NCBI GenBank assembly: GCA_021817355.1
Contig: JAKAVI010000244.1
Coordinates: 1-20,157 of the forward strand
Origin: Pseudomonadota bacterium
Lineage (GTDB): Bacteria > Pseudomonadota > Alphaproteobacteria > Micropepsales > Micropepsaceae
Length of the DNA stretch: 20,157 nucleotides
Direction of reading: 5' to 3'
Notes under the pieces: model-generated
Databases searched by the model: none
What the model saw: the letters and a program-made list of their open reading frames with translations, nothing else
Told to the model about the DNA's origin: nothing
Shown here: piece after piece, positions 1-7,470 of the stretch
Layout: every line of letters starts with the position of its first letter
How positions within the stretch are numbered: position 1 is the first letter of the stretch
Position numbers and translations under genes: made by a program

Positions 1-27
1 GCGGCAGCTCAGAAGACCGCGGCCAGG

Positions 28-1158
28 CTATTGCGCGCTGCCGCCCAGAAACTCCTTTACCTTGGCGAAGAAGCCTTCGGATTCCGGCTGGCTCTCAGGA
101 CTGCAGTCCTGTTCGAACGCGCGCAGCAGTTCCTTCTGCCGCTTAGACAGCTTGACGGGGGTTTCCACCATGATCTCGACATAAAGATCACCCGCAACCC
201 CGCCGCCGCGCAGCACCGGCATCCCCTTGCCCTTCATCTTGATCTGGCGTCCGGACTGAGTGCCTTCGTGGACCTTAACACTCAGCCTTTCACCGCCAAG
301 TGTCGGCACCTCGACCACCCCTCCCAAAGCCGCGGTCACGATCGAGACCGGGCAACGGCAATAAAGATCATGACCATCGCGCTGGAAGATCGCATGTGAC
401 GCCAGCGCAATAAAAATGTAGAGGTCCCCTGGCGGACCGCCATTAAGCCCTGCCTGTCCTTCCCCGGCGAGACGAATGCGGGTGCCCTCTTCGACGCCGG
501 CCGGAATATCAACGGCAAGCGTGCGTTCCTTCTGCACCTGCCCCATGCCGTGGCACTGTTTGCACGGCCGACGGATGACACGACCATTGCCGCGGCAGGT
601 TGGGCAGGTGCGTTCAATGCTGAAGAAGCCCTGCTGGGCCCGCACACGCCCGGTTCCAGAGCAGCTGGGGCATTGTTCAGGTGCATGGCCTGCCTCTGCC
701 CCGCTGCCTTTGCAGACCTCACAGGCGATGGCCGATGGAACGGTGATTTCGGCGCGATAGCCGTTGAAGGCATCTTCAAGACGGATCTCGAGATTATAGC
801 GCAGGTCCGCTCCGCGATTTTGCCTGCGGCCGCGACGTCCGCCGGTAAAATCGCCAAACAAATCATCAAAAATGTCACTGAAGGAGCTTGCAAAATCGCC
901 GAACCCGGGGCCGGCCCGCCCTGCAGCTCCATTTTCAAAGGCAGCATGACCATAGCGGTCATAGGCGGCGCGCTTCTGCTCGTCCTTGAGCACGTCATAG
1001 GCTTCGTTGATCTGCTTGAAAGCCTGTTCGGACTCAGGGTTTCCGGGATTGCGGTCCGGATGCAGTTCCTTTGCGAGCTTGCGATACGCGCCCTTGATCA
1101 CCTCAACGGATGCGCCGCGCTCAACACCAAGGATTTCATAATAGCAGCGCTTGTTCAT
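28..1158 (-). CDS. dnaJ: Chaperone protein DnaJ (Hsp40)
   Basis: Cytosolic co-chaperone that binds unfolded substrates and stimulates the ATPase of DnaK. All domains of a type I DnaJ are visible in 376 residues, the length of the E. coli protein. They are an N-terminal J domain (about 1-70) with the HPD motif at 33-35, a Gly/Phe-rich linker (about 72-110), and a zinc-finger region with four CxxCxGxG-type pairs (Cys 146/149, 163/166, 185/188 and 199/202). The C-terminal substrate-binding beta domains follow. The ATG start puts the J domain right at the N terminus. It lies 109 bp downstream of dnaK on the same strand and is probably cotranscribed with it, with a strong hairpin between them. No separate promoter is evident. 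Identification is very secure. Confidence 0.97.
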   Translation of the reverse strand: MNKRCYYEILGVERGASVEVIKGAYRKLAKELHPDRNPGNPESEQAFKQINEAYDVLKDEQKRAAYDRYGHAAFENGAAGRAGPGFGDFASSFSDIFDDLFGDFTGGRRGRRQNRGADLRYNLEIRLEDAFNGYRAEITVPSAIACEVCKGSGAEAGHAPEQCPSCSGTGRVRAQQGFFSIERTCPTCRGNGRVIRRPCKQCHGMGQVQKERTLAVDIPAGVEEGTRIRLAGEGQAGLNGGPPGDLYIFIALASHAIFQRDGHDLYCRCPVSIVTAALGGVVEVPTLGGERLSVKVHEGTQSGRQIKMKGKGMPVLRGGGVAGDLYVEIMVETPVKLSKRQKELLRAFEQDCSPESQPESEGFFAKVKEFLGGSAQ

Positions 1159-1182
1159 TGAAGATCTTCAGCCCGATTAAAT

Positions 1183-1224
1183 GGCTGCCCCCGTCATTCC
1201 GTTTTACGGAATGCGGGGGCAGCC
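1183..1224 (-). terminator. Strong hairpin between dnaK and dnaJ
   Basis: The two arms are nearly perfect: an 11-nt GC-rich block (GGCTGCCCCCG) and CATTCCG pair with CGGAATG and CGGGGGCAGCC around a short TTTTA loop, with one bulged base. In the dnaK direction the hairpin is followed by ATTTAAT rather than a clean U-run. It could therefore be a partial terminator, an mRNA processing site or a 3'-end stabiliser that makes DnaK more abundant than DnaJ. It sits 24 bp before the dnaJ start codon. The structure is seen directly; its role is inferred. Confidence 0.7.
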
Positions 1225-1267
1225 GTCACGCTTGGACTTCAGCTTAACACCCCCGACACACCGAGGC

Positions 1268-3175
1268 TCAGCTGGCCTTCTTGCCGTCGTCAACTTCGGA
1301 AAACTCGGCATCGACCACATTGTCGTCCGGCTTTGCGGCTTCAGCCCCGTTACCGGGCTCGCCGCCAGCCTGGGCCTTGTACATGGCCTCACCGAGCTTC
1401 ATCGAGGCCTGAGCCAGACTCTGGGTCTTGGCCTTGATGTCGTCGGCATCGCTGCCTTTGACCGCTTCCTTGAGATTGGCAAGGGCCGTCTCAATCGCTG
1501 TGCGGTCATCGGCGCCAATCTTGTCACCATGCTCGCCGAGCGCCTTTTCGGTCGAGTGCACCAGCGCCTCAGCGTGGTTCTTGGATTCCACCGCTTCCTT
1601 ACGCATCTTGTCCTCGGCCGCATGGGCTTCGGCGTCCTTGACCATCTTCTCGATATCGGCGTCGGACAGCCCGCCACTGGCCTGGATCCGGATCTGCTGT
1701 TCCTTGTTAGTGGCCTTGTCTTTTGCCGTCACACTGACGATGCCGTTGGCATCGATATCGAAGGTGACCTCGACCTGTGGAACGCCCCGCGGTGCTGGCG
1801 GAATGCCCATCAGATCGAACTGACCGAGCATCTTGTTGTCAGCGGCCATCTCACGTTCGCCCTGGAAGACGCGTATGGTCACGGCCGTCTGGTTGTCTTC
1901 GGCGGTCGAGAATACCTGGCTCTTCTTGGTCGGGATCGTGGTGTTGCGATCGATCAGCCGCGTAAACACCCCGCCGAGGGTTTCGATGCCGAGCGACAAC
2001 GGGGTCACATCGAGCAGCAGCACGTCCTTGACTTCGCCCTGCAGCACGCCGGCCTGGATCGCAGCTCCGACGGCAACCACTTCATCTGGATTGACACCCT
2101 TATGAGGCTCTTTGCCGAACAGCTGCTTGACGATCTCCTGGACCTTGGGCATGCGGGTCATGCCGCCAACGAGGATCACCTCGTCGATCTGGCTGGCACT
2201 GACCCCTGCGTCCTTCAGCGCCTGCTTCACCGGTCCGATGGTGCGCTGGACGAGATCATCAACGAGGGCTTCGAGCTTGGCCCGGGTGATTTTCATCGTC
2301 AGATGCTTGGGCCCGCTCGCATCAGCCGTGATGAAGGGAAGATTGACTTCCGTCTGGGTCGAAGATGAGAGCTCAATCTTGGCTTTCTCTGCCGCTTCCT
2401 TGAGCCGCTGCAGCGCCAGACGGTCCTGGCGCAGATCGATGCCCTGCTCCTTCTTGAACTCGTCAGCGAGATAATTCACCAGCCGCATATCAAAGTCTTC
2501 GCCGCCGAGGAAGGTGTCGCCGTTGGTCGACTTGACCTCAAACACGCCGTCACCGATCTCCAGCACGGAGATGTCGAAAGTGCCACCGCCCAGGTCGTAC
2601 ACCGCGATCGTACCGCTGGACTTCTTGTCGAGGCCGTAGGCCAAAGCCGCCGCGGTGGGCTCGTTGATGATGCGCAAAACCTCGAGTCCCGCGATCTTGC
2701 CGGCATCCTTGGTGGCCTGGCGCTGGGCATCATTGAAGTAGGCCGGAACGGTGATCACCGCCTGGCTGACCTTTTCGCCGAGATGGGCCTCAGCCGTCTC
2801 CTTCATCTTCTGCAGGATGAAGCCGGAGATTTCTGACGGCGCATAGCGACGATTCTCGCGCCCGCCAACCCAGGCGTCGCCATTGTCAGCCTTGACGATC
2901 TTGTAGGGCACCATGCCGATGTCCTTTTGGGTCATCGGGTCGTCAAACCGGCGTCCGATCAGACGCTTGATCGCAAAATAGGTATATTCGGGATTGGTGA
3001 CGGCCTGCCGTTTGGCGGCCTGTCCGACCAGACGTTCCCCATCCTGGGTGAAGGCGACAATGGACGGCGTCGTCCGTCCGCCTTCCGAATTTTCGATGAC
3101 CTTGGGGCTTGAGCCCTCCATCACGGCCACACATGAATTGGTGGTGCCGAGGTCGATGCCGATGACCTTCGCCAT
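1268..3175 (-). CDS. dnaK: Chaperone protein DnaK (Hsp70)
   Basis: ATP-dependent Hsp70 chaperone of the cytosol, working with DnaJ and GrpE in folding and, in many proteobacteria, in controlling sigma-32. The 635-residue product has the phosphate-binding motif IDLGTTNS near residue 7, the second phosphate motif DLGGGTFD at 194-201 and the adenosine motif ILVGGMTR at 334-341. The interdomain linker [13 protein letters not shown] is at 384-396, and the acidic tail has [14 protein letters not shown] before the end. The frame stays open upstream to an ATG at 3337. I chose the ATG at 3175 because the protein then begins [10 protein letters not shown] like other DnaKs and because AGGAAAGGAA lies just ahead of it. 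The upstream ATG would also precede the promoter. It is the first gene of the dnaK-dnaJ operon. Confidence 0.98.
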   Translation of the reverse strand: MAKVIGIDLGTTNSCVAVMEGSSPKVIENSEGGRTTPSIVAFTQDGERLVGQAAKRQAVTNPEYTYFAIKRLIGRRFDDPMTQKDIGMVPYKIVKADNGDAWVGGRENRRYAPSEISGFILQKMKETAEAHLGEKVSQAVITVPAYFNDAQRQATKDAGKIAGLEVLRIINEPTAAALAYGLDKKSSGTIAVYDLGGGTFDISVLEIGDGVFEVKSTNGDTFLGGEDFDMRLVNYLADEFKKEQGIDLRQDRLALQRLKEAAEKAKIELSSSTQTEVNLPFITADASGPKHLTMKITRAKLEALVDDLVQRTIGPVKQALKDAGVSASQIDEVILVGGMTRMPKVQEIVKQLFGKEPHKGVNPDEVVAVGAAIQAGVLQGEVKDVLLLDVTPLSLGIETLGGVFTRLIDRNTTIPTKKSQVFSTAEDNQTAVTIRVFQGEREMAADNKMLGQFDLMGIPPAPRGVPQVEVTFDIDANGIVSVTAKDKATNKEQQIRIQASGGLSDADIEKMVKDAEAHAAEDKMRKEAVESKNHAEALVHSTEKALGEHGDKIGADDRTAIETALANLKEAVKGSDADDIKAKTQSLAQASMKLGEAMYKAQAGGEPGNGAEAAKPDDNVVDAEFSEVDDGKKAS

Positions 3176-3528
3176 TTGAATTCCTTTCCTTTGGCGGACG
3201 GTTGTCAGGCCTCTTGCCGAGCGCCCCTTGCCCGTCCCCTTGATTTTTCTGGCGAATTCAGGCCGTCGCGTACGGCTCGCATCGCCACACTCTGGCGGGT
3301 ATATAGGTGGGCGGCTCCGCAGCTGCAAGGCAAACACACCCCAAACCCGACGCTAAAATGAGCTTCGGAACCAAGCGTCGCAGGTCGCTGTTGGCTGCGC
3401 GTTCGGCCATGTGCGCGGCCCGCCGGTGCGGGTGGACGCCGCACAGCGGCTGGGCACAAAACCAACGGTGGAGCCCGTGGCCGAAATGGTCAGGCAGTTG
3501 GGCGGGATTGCCATCGCCCTCTTGCCCG
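3176..3528. other. dnaK leader and upstream intergenic region
   Basis: This 353-bp stretch between dnaK and mmcB holds the heat-shock promoter at 3301-3329, a 5' leader of roughly 120 nt and the dnaK ribosome-binding site (AGGAAAGGAA, just ahead of the ATG). I see no CIRCE element. From about 3330 to 3528, downstream of mmcB, I see no convincing gene and no clear terminator. Overlapping open frames here have no recognisable products. Confidence 0.6.
3301..3329 (-). promoter_or_regulatory. Sigma-32 (RpoH) heat-shock promoter of dnaKJ
   Basis: On the minus strand CTTG (3326-3329) is followed after 18 nt by CCTATAT (3301-3307). This matches the alphaproteobacterial RpoH promoter pattern CTTG, about 17-18 nt, CYTATNT. 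Transcription would start near 3294 and give a leader of about 120 nt before the dnaK ATG. Its position ahead of a classic RpoH target adds weight. Confidence 0.85.
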
Positions 3529-3966
3529 TCAAAGCGCCACGTCGGGTCCTGGGGCGCTCAGCGCCGCCAGCCGCTCAGCAGCAACCCGGCCAAAGCGCAA
3601 GGTGACGGACTTGCGCCGGCTGGCGTGCAGGAAAGTGCGCGGCGACGGGCGCAAGATGGCGCCACCATAGCGGTCGGCAACAATGAGACCCGTCGTGTCC
3701 GGTACCAGTTCCTCAGGAAAACCAGGTGGAATGGCAAAATAGAAGAGCTCACAGAACTCGAGGTAATCGGGCCACTTGCCGTCAGCCTTGAGGTCAGCGG
3801 TTGCCACCTTGATCTCGACGCCTAGCATGGTGCCGTCGGCGCCGAGCGCTGCCACATCGAGGCGCCGGCCATTGGCTAGGCTAAATTCAAGAAGCGGCGA
3901 AAACCCCTCCTGCAGGAGGAGGCGAAAAACGCCGCGCGCTACATCAGCTGCCGAATGTCCGCTCAT
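3529..3966 (-). CDS. mmcB: MmcB family DNA repair protein
   Basis: Small cytosolic protein of the MmcB-like family, known in Caulobacter as an SOS-regulated gene needed for mitomycin C resistance; its biochemical role is not settled. The 145-residue product has the family's characteristic core: GRRLDVAAL (33-41), VEIKVATADLKADGKWPDY (50-68) and LYFAIPP-like FYFAIPPGF (75-83), then GLIVADRYGG (93-102). The Asp37 and Glu51-x-Lys53 arrangement resembles a PD-(D/E)xK nuclease centre. In-frame ATGs exist at 4008, 3975 and 3966. I chose 3966 because the SOS box at 3978-3992 would otherwise lie inside the gene or touch the start. No clear Shine-Dalgarno sequence is visible, so the exact start is uncertain and the message may have a very short leader. 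It is a single-gene unit. Confidence 0.88.
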   Translation of the reverse strand: MSGHSAADVARGVFRLLLQEGFSPLLEFSLANGRRLDVAALGADGTMLGVEIKVATADLKADGKWPDYLEFCELFYFAIPPGFPEELVPDTTGLIVADRYGGAILRPSPRTFLHASRRKSVTLRFGRVAAERLAALSAPGPDVAL

Positions 3967-3977
3967 TGACTGCATCA

Positions 3978-3992
3978 GAACAGTACAAGAAC
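3978..3992 (-). promoter_or_regulatory. LexA-binding SOS box upstream of mmcB
   Basis: The minus strand reads GTTCTTGTACTGTTC, an exact GTTC-N7-GTTC direct repeat, which is the LexA operator form of alphaproteobacteria. It ends 11 bp upstream of the proposed mmcB start. Homologues of this gene belong to the SOS regulon in Caulobacter, so motif and gene agree. Confidence 0.85.
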
Positions 3993-4120
3993 AAAAGATC
4001 AACACCATGCGATATGAAGGCGCTGTTCTGGAAACCCTCGGAGCGCAGCGCGGGATCTCGGCCAGCCATTGACGCCGAGCTATAGCGTCTGGCTAGCATC
4101 TTCCAACTGACGCGAACGCG

Positions 4121-4918
4121 GTGGATCAAGGCGATATGGCCGCCGAGAGCTATGTTCGGCATCAAGGCGCAAGGCTTCGCGGAACAGACACCCCGGACCG
4201 CATCTCGGCTTTACGCGCGATCGCACTCACATTGGCGCTGATCGTGCAAGGTTGCATCTGGTGTTTGCTTGCGCCCAGTCCAGGAGGTGCCGGCCTCCCG
4301 ACCAATTATGCCCACGAGGTCGAAATTCAGCTCCTGCCGCCAGCGCCAAGGCCACTTCGGGCGAAGGCGATCATCAAGGCAAGCCGACTGCTGCGCCCTG
4401 AAGCTCGTGCACCCGGCCGCCTCCGGCCTTCGCTCACACGAGGCTTGGTGGAAGGCCTGATGCATCAGCAGCCAGACCTGCGCGGGCTCGCTGGTGCGCT
4501 CTTTGGTTGCACCTCACGAACAGCGCCAATGCTGCACCGAGCCTCACGGCCCTGCCCGGGCGTTGCCAGCTCTGCACCAGCGGGTCCTTGGCGGGGCGTC
4601 TTCGCAGCTCTGCCGCAGGCCAAGCACGCCCTCCGCTGGGCTCGGGCTCTCGCGCAGGAACGATCACCGGTCCTGCTCCCTGGAGCGTTTCTTGCCCCTC
4701 TGTTTTATCTTGAAGCGGTGGCAAGCGGATCGATCATGGACAGGGACAGCATCGCCAGAGATCCGGCGCGCTGGCCAACCTATCTTGAGCCTGGGCGCTT
4801 CCTGACCAAGCCAGGGCCGGCCACTGGGCCCCTTTCAGCAAGGCGGGCCCGCTGGCTCCGGCAGCAGCGCCATCCAAGGTCGGTGCCTCAACCCATCAGC
4901 TCCGAGGGCGGAAATTAA
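4121..4918 (+). CDS. Hypothetical membrane-anchored protein (doubtful ORF)
   Basis: I do not recognise this 265-residue product. It starts with GTG; an ATG at 4136 with AAGG just ahead of it is an equally good start. Near the N terminus there is one probable membrane segment (about 31-51, ALRAIALTLALIVQGCIWCL). It is followed by VEIQLLPPAPRPL, which recalls the proline-containing region after the anchor of TonB-like proteins. The rest is rich in Ala, Arg, Leu and Pro and has no clear domain; cysteines occur at 45, 48 and in the middle. It is the longest open frame in the gap between mmcB and the terminator at 4982, which supports it, but its codon use looks less regular than that of its neighbours. 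It could be a fast-evolving or decaying gene, or chance. Confidence 0.35.
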   Translation: MDQGDMAAESYVRHQGARLRGTDTPDRISALRAIALTLALIVQGCIWCLLAPSPGGAGLPTNYAHEVEIQLLPPAPRPLRAKAIIKASRLLRPEARAPGRLRPSLTRGLVEGLMHQQPDLRGLAGALFGCTSRTAPMLHRASRPCPGVASSAPAGPWRGVFAALPQAKHALRWARALAQERSPVLLPGAFLAPLFYLEAVASGSIMDRDSIARDPARWPTYLEPGRFLTKPGPATGPLSARRARWLRQQRHPRSVPQPISSEGGN

Positions 4919-4981
4919 GCGTCAGCGCGCAGCCGCCATGATTGCAAACTGTGGCGGGAGCTTGGTTTTTGGGAGGGAAAT

Positions 4982-5003
4982 AGCCCGGCTCAAGAGCCGG
5001 GCT
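4982..5003. terminator. Bidirectional terminator hairpin
   Basis: A perfect inverted repeat, AGCCCGGCTC-AA-GAGCCGGGCT, is followed by TTT on the plus strand. On the minus strand it is followed by ATTTCCC. It lies between two convergent reading frames, 22 bp past the stop of the diiron protein gene and 64 bp past the stop of the rightward ORF, and could end both transcripts. Confidence 0.75.
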
Positions 5004-5024
5004 TTCGCAAGGGCAGTTTCAGGC

Positions 5025-6137
5025 CTATTCGGCAGCAAGAAGCGTCTTGGCCTTGTCACCGGTAAAATTGATGGTCTGGAGGAATTTGATGCCGTCTTCG
5101 GCAATATCATCGCCGATCATGCGATCGCCCTCTGCCTTGAGCTCGTTCATGTCGACATACATTCCATAGAACCCCTTGGTGCGATCGGTGATGATGCCGG
5201 CATTCAGCAAAGTCTTGATCAGCACACGGAAGATATTGGCGGACTCCTTCATCTGCTCACGTCGCGCATCATCGCCAAACGCTTCTTGAATGGCGTTCAT
5301 CGCATCCTGCGGATCGATGCCAACGGCGCGATAGACATGATGCATCTGCAGGGGATTGACGAGATTGAAGAGCAGCGTCTGGAAACACTGCGCCGCCCAG
5401 TCCTCGACCCGCGCATGTTCCTCTTCGGACAGTTTGGGAATGGTGCGATCAGCCCAGATCTTGCCGAACTTGTGGTGAAAGGCCTCATCCGTCATCACCA
5501 GCTGGCACAGCTTGCGCAGCAGGGGATCGTGCGACTTCTGGTAGAGCGTCGCAAACGCCCCCATCGCGAGGCCTTCGACCAGCATCTGCATGCCCACGAT
5601 CTTTTTGTAGACCTCCTGTGCCAGCACCATTTCGGTGAGCAGGATCTTCAGCGTCTCACCGCACGGAAGCGGTGTGCCCCAACGCGACTTGATGTAGGCC
5701 GCAAATGCTGTGACGTGGCGCGCTTCTTCGCGGGTCTGATTGGCGGCATATTCCTGCGCGCCCGGGTCTTTCAGGATGTGGCATAGCGAGGCCGAGAGGG
5801 CGAGAGCGCCCTGTTCGCCATGCAGGATCGCCGAGAGCTGCCAGCGACTGGATTCACGGGCGAACAGCAGACGCTGCTTTGTTCCCATCCCGTCCCCAAG
5901 CTTGGTTGCAAAGATCGGGAAAAAGTCTTCCGGCAGCATCATGTGCTGGCTCTGATCGAAGTCTTCCGTGAAGTCGATGTATTTCTTGTCGAGCGGATCC
6001 CAGAAATGGTCGTGGGTCGCCGAGATGATCTTGTCGAAGGCGGTGGAGCGGCGCCCGTAGCGCTCGACATCCATCATCGCCGGGAAATCCTTGGGGTCTA
6101 CGGCGTCGTAAGCGGGATCTTTGGTGATCTGCGACAT
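5025..6137 (-). CDS. R2-like (ferritin-like) diiron protein, function unknown
   Basis: A 370-residue protein that I place in the ferritin-like/ribonucleotide-reductase-R2-like superfamily. The likely metal ligands are Glu108 (HGEQGAL), Glu138 and His141 (TREEARHVTAF), Glu188 (LVEGLAMG), and Glu218 and His221 (MTDEAFHHKFG). This is the full E, ExxH, E, ExxH set on four helices, so a diiron oxygenase, desaturase or oxidase activity is possible; the substrate is unknown. It is too short for a class I R2 subunit with its partner, and no nrdA is present. There is no signal peptide or membrane segment. I recall similar uncharacterised proteins in sphingomonads and other alphaproteobacteria. GGAGG lies 4 nt before the ATG. 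It follows hisB on the same strand but has its own promoter flanked by two palindromes, so it is probably regulated separately. Confidence 0.85.
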   Translation of the reverse strand: MSQITKDPAYDAVDPKDFPAMMDVERYGRRSTAFDKIISATHDHFWDPLDKKYIDFTEDFDQSQHMMLPEDFFPIFATKLGDGMGTKQRLLFARESSRWQLSAILHGEQGALALSASLCHILKDPGAQEYAANQTREEARHVTAFAAYIKSRWGTPLPCGETLKILLTEMVLAQEVYKKIVGMQMLVEGLAMGAFATLYQKSHDPLLRKLCQLVMTDEAFHHKFGKIWADRTIPKLSEEEHARVEDWAAQCFQTLLFNLVNPLQMHHVYRAVGIDPQDAMNAIQEAFGDDARREQMKESANIFRVLIKTLLNAGIITDRTKGFYGMYVDMNELKAEGDRMIGDDIAEDGIKFLQTINFTGDKAKTLLAAE

Positions 6138-6171
6138 GGGGCCTCCGGTCAGGCAATAGCGCCAGAAAAAA

Positions 6172-6185
6172 TGACGGAGCCGTCA
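6172..6185. promoter_or_regulatory. Operator-like inverted repeat O2
   Basis: TGACGG-AG-CCGTCA is an inverted repeat lying just downstream of, and touching by one base, the -10 box of the diiron gene promoter, over the expected transcription start. It shares the TGACG...CGTCA arms with the second palindrome 47 bp away (centre to centre). A repressor bound here would block transcription. Confidence 0.55.
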
Positions 6186-6212
6186 GGATATTGTTCTGCA
6201 CATGCGAGTCAA
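6185..6212 (-). promoter_or_regulatory. Sigma-70-type promoter of the diiron protein gene
   Basis: The minus strand has TTGACT (6207-6212), a 16-nt spacer and TATCCT (6185-6190). The start would fall near 6178, giving a leader of about 40 nt before the ATG at 6137. Its placement between the two palindromes supports it. Confidence 0.55.
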
Positions 6213-6216
6213 GAAA

Positions 6217-6234
6217 AATGACGTTAACGTCATT
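6217..6234. promoter_or_regulatory. Operator-like 18-bp perfect palindrome O1
   Basis: AATGACGTTAACGTCATT is a perfect 18-bp palindrome ending a few bases upstream of the -35 box of the diiron gene promoter. Palindromes of this size are typical operators of TetR-family and some other dimeric regulators; which regulator binds cannot be told from this window, which holds no such gene. Confidence 0.6.
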
Positions 6235-6249
6235 ATTCGTGACACCGAG

Positions 6250-6855
6250 TCACAAACTGTCATCGCCTTCCAGTATGCCCTTGGTCGAGGCAACCGCCCC
6301 GTCCAGCCGCTCGTCGAGGTTCACCGCCTGGCGCAGGGCCCGGGCCACGGCCTTGAAGCAGCTTTCCACGATATGGTGGCTGTTGACGCCATAGAGGGTC
6401 TCGACATGCAGGCACAGCCCGGCATGTTGGGCGAAGGCCTGAAACCACTCCTTGAACAGCTCACTGTCCATTTCCCCCAGACGCGGTGAGGGAACGCTGA
6501 CCTTCCACACCAGGTAGGGTCGGCCCGAGGCGTCGATTACGGCCCGTGTCAGCGTTTCATCCATCGGAATAAGAGCCGCGCCAAAGCGGGTTATGCCGGC
6601 AAAATCGCCCAAAGCACGGGCTACCGCCTTGCCGATGACGATACCGGTATCCTCGGTCGTATGGTGAAAATCGACGTGCAGGTCACCGCTGGCGCGTACC
6701 TTGAGGTCGATCATCGCGTGCCGGGCAAAGCTCTCCAGCATGTGATCCAGAAAACCGATGCCAGTATCAATATCGCCGTCGCCCGAGCCATCCAGATCCA
6801 GCCAGACCGAAATCTCGGTCTCGCGCGTCTTGCGCTCGATGGTTGCGGTACGCAT
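6250..6855 (-). CDS. hisB: Imidazoleglycerol-phosphate dehydratase
   Basis: Catalyses the Mn-dependent dehydration of imidazole glycerol phosphate to imidazole acetol phosphate in histidine biosynthesis. The 201-residue length fits the monofunctional enzyme found in most bacteria, without the phosphatase domain of the E. coli fusion. Signature motifs are [12 protein letters not shown] (35-46), [10 protein letters not shown] (62-71) and the matching second-half motif [12 protein letters not shown] (158-169), which supply the metal-binding histidines and glutamates. It starts 57 bp from the divergent hslV. In many alphaproteobacteria hisH, hisA and hisF follow hisB; here they do not, and the next gene is the unrelated diiron protein. 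Confidence 0.97.
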   Translation of the reverse strand: MRTATIERKTRETEISVWLDLDGSGDGDIDTGIGFLDHMLESFARHAMIDLKVRASGDLHVDFHHTTEDTGIVIGKAVARALGDFAGITRFGAALIPMDETLTRAVIDASGRPYLVWKVSVPSPRLGEMDSELFKEWFQAFAQHAGLCLHVETLYGVNSHHIVESCFKAVARALRQAVNLDERLDGAVASTKGILEGDDSL

Positions 6856-6870
6856 GGGGCCGCCCTATGT
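6842..6870 (+). promoter_or_regulatory. Probable heat-shock promoter of hslVU
   Basis: GTTG (6842-6845), 18 nt, then CCTATGT followed by G (6864-6871). The -10 part fits the alphaproteobacterial RpoH pattern CYTATNTG exactly; the -35 part has one mismatch to CTTG. The spacing is identical to that of the dnaK promoter. It overlaps the first codons of the divergent hisB. The hslV ATG would lie about 36 nt past the start site. Confidence 0.6.
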
Positions 6871-6912
6871 GAGAACCTGCGTGACATATAGCAGCCCAAG
6901 GCAGCGGAACAA

Positions 6913-7470
6913 ATGCCGACCCAAGACGAATCCAGACGCTGGCGCTCCACCACGATCCTCAGCGTCCGCAAAGCCGGCCAGGTGGTGGTCGCCGGCGATG
7001 GCCAGGTCACACTCGGCCAAACCGTCATGAAAGCCAACGCGCGCAAGGTGCGCCGCCTGGGCAAAGGCGAGGTCCTGACCGGCTTTGCAGGCGCAACTGC
7101 CGACGCCTTTGCCCTCTTTGAGCGACTGGAAAGCAAGCTGGAGCAGCATCCTGGAAATCTCGCAAGAGCCTGCGTCGAACTGGCCAAGGACTGGCGTACC
7201 GATCGCTACCTGCGCCGCCTGGAAGCCATGCTCGCCGTTGCAGATGCCCGCACGTCACTGATTCTCTCCGGCACCGGTGATGTTGTCGAGCCGGAAGATG
7301 GCATCATCGGCATCGGATCAGGCGGCCCCTATGCCCTGGCCGCGGCACGGGCCCTGATGGATACAGACCTCAGTGCCGAAGCGATCGTGCGCCGGGCCAT
7401 GACGATTGCTGCAGATATCTGCATTTATACGAACGCCAACATCGTTCTGGAAAGCATTCCCACCACATGA
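6913..7470 (+). CDS. hslV: ATP-dependent protease subunit HslV (ClpQ)
   Basis: Proteolytic subunit of the HslUV protease, a bacterial relative of the proteasome beta subunit that forms a double hexamer in the cytosol. The 185-residue sequence has the Thr-Thr-Ile start of the mature enzyme at 13-15 (STTILSVR), so Thr13 should be the nucleophile after removal of a 12-residue propeptide. E. coli has only Met there; short extensions are common in alphaproteobacteria. Other conserved blocks are [41 protein letters not shown] and [15 protein letters not shown]. Its stop overlaps the hslU start as ATGA, so the two are translationally coupled. Confidence 0.97.
   Translation: MPTQDESRRWRSTTILSVRKAGQVVVAGDGQVTLGQTVMKANARKVRRLGKGEVLTGFAGATADAFALFERLESKLEQHPGNLARACVELAKDWRTDRYLRRLEAMLAVADARTSLILSGTGDVVEPEDGIIGIGSGGPYALAAARALMDTDLSAEAIVRRAMTIAADICIYTNANIVLESIPTT

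Noticed and set aside
1181..2368. 395-codon open frame on the plus strand, opposite dnaK
   Set aside because: It is antisense to the conserved dnaK reading frame and its product resembles no family; long antisense frames are expected in GC-rich genes.
3176..3337. 54-residue N-terminal extension of DnaK
   Set aside because: It would begin upstream of the heat-shock promoter; the ATG at 3175 has a strong ribosome-binding site and gives the normal N terminus.
3258..3410. 50-codon minus-strand frame with a hydrophobic, signal-like stretch ([17 protein letters not shown])
   Set aside because: It overlaps the dnaK promoter and lacks a ribosome-binding site; probably chance.
4938..5786. 282-codon open frame on the plus strand, opposite the diiron gene
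   Set aside because: It runs through the terminator hairpin and is antisense to a gene with an intact metal-binding site.
6239..6253. GTGAC-N5-GTCAC inverted repeat at the end of hisB as a third operator
   Set aside because: It lacks the shared TGACG...CGTCA arms, has a different spacer, and overlaps the hisB stop codon.
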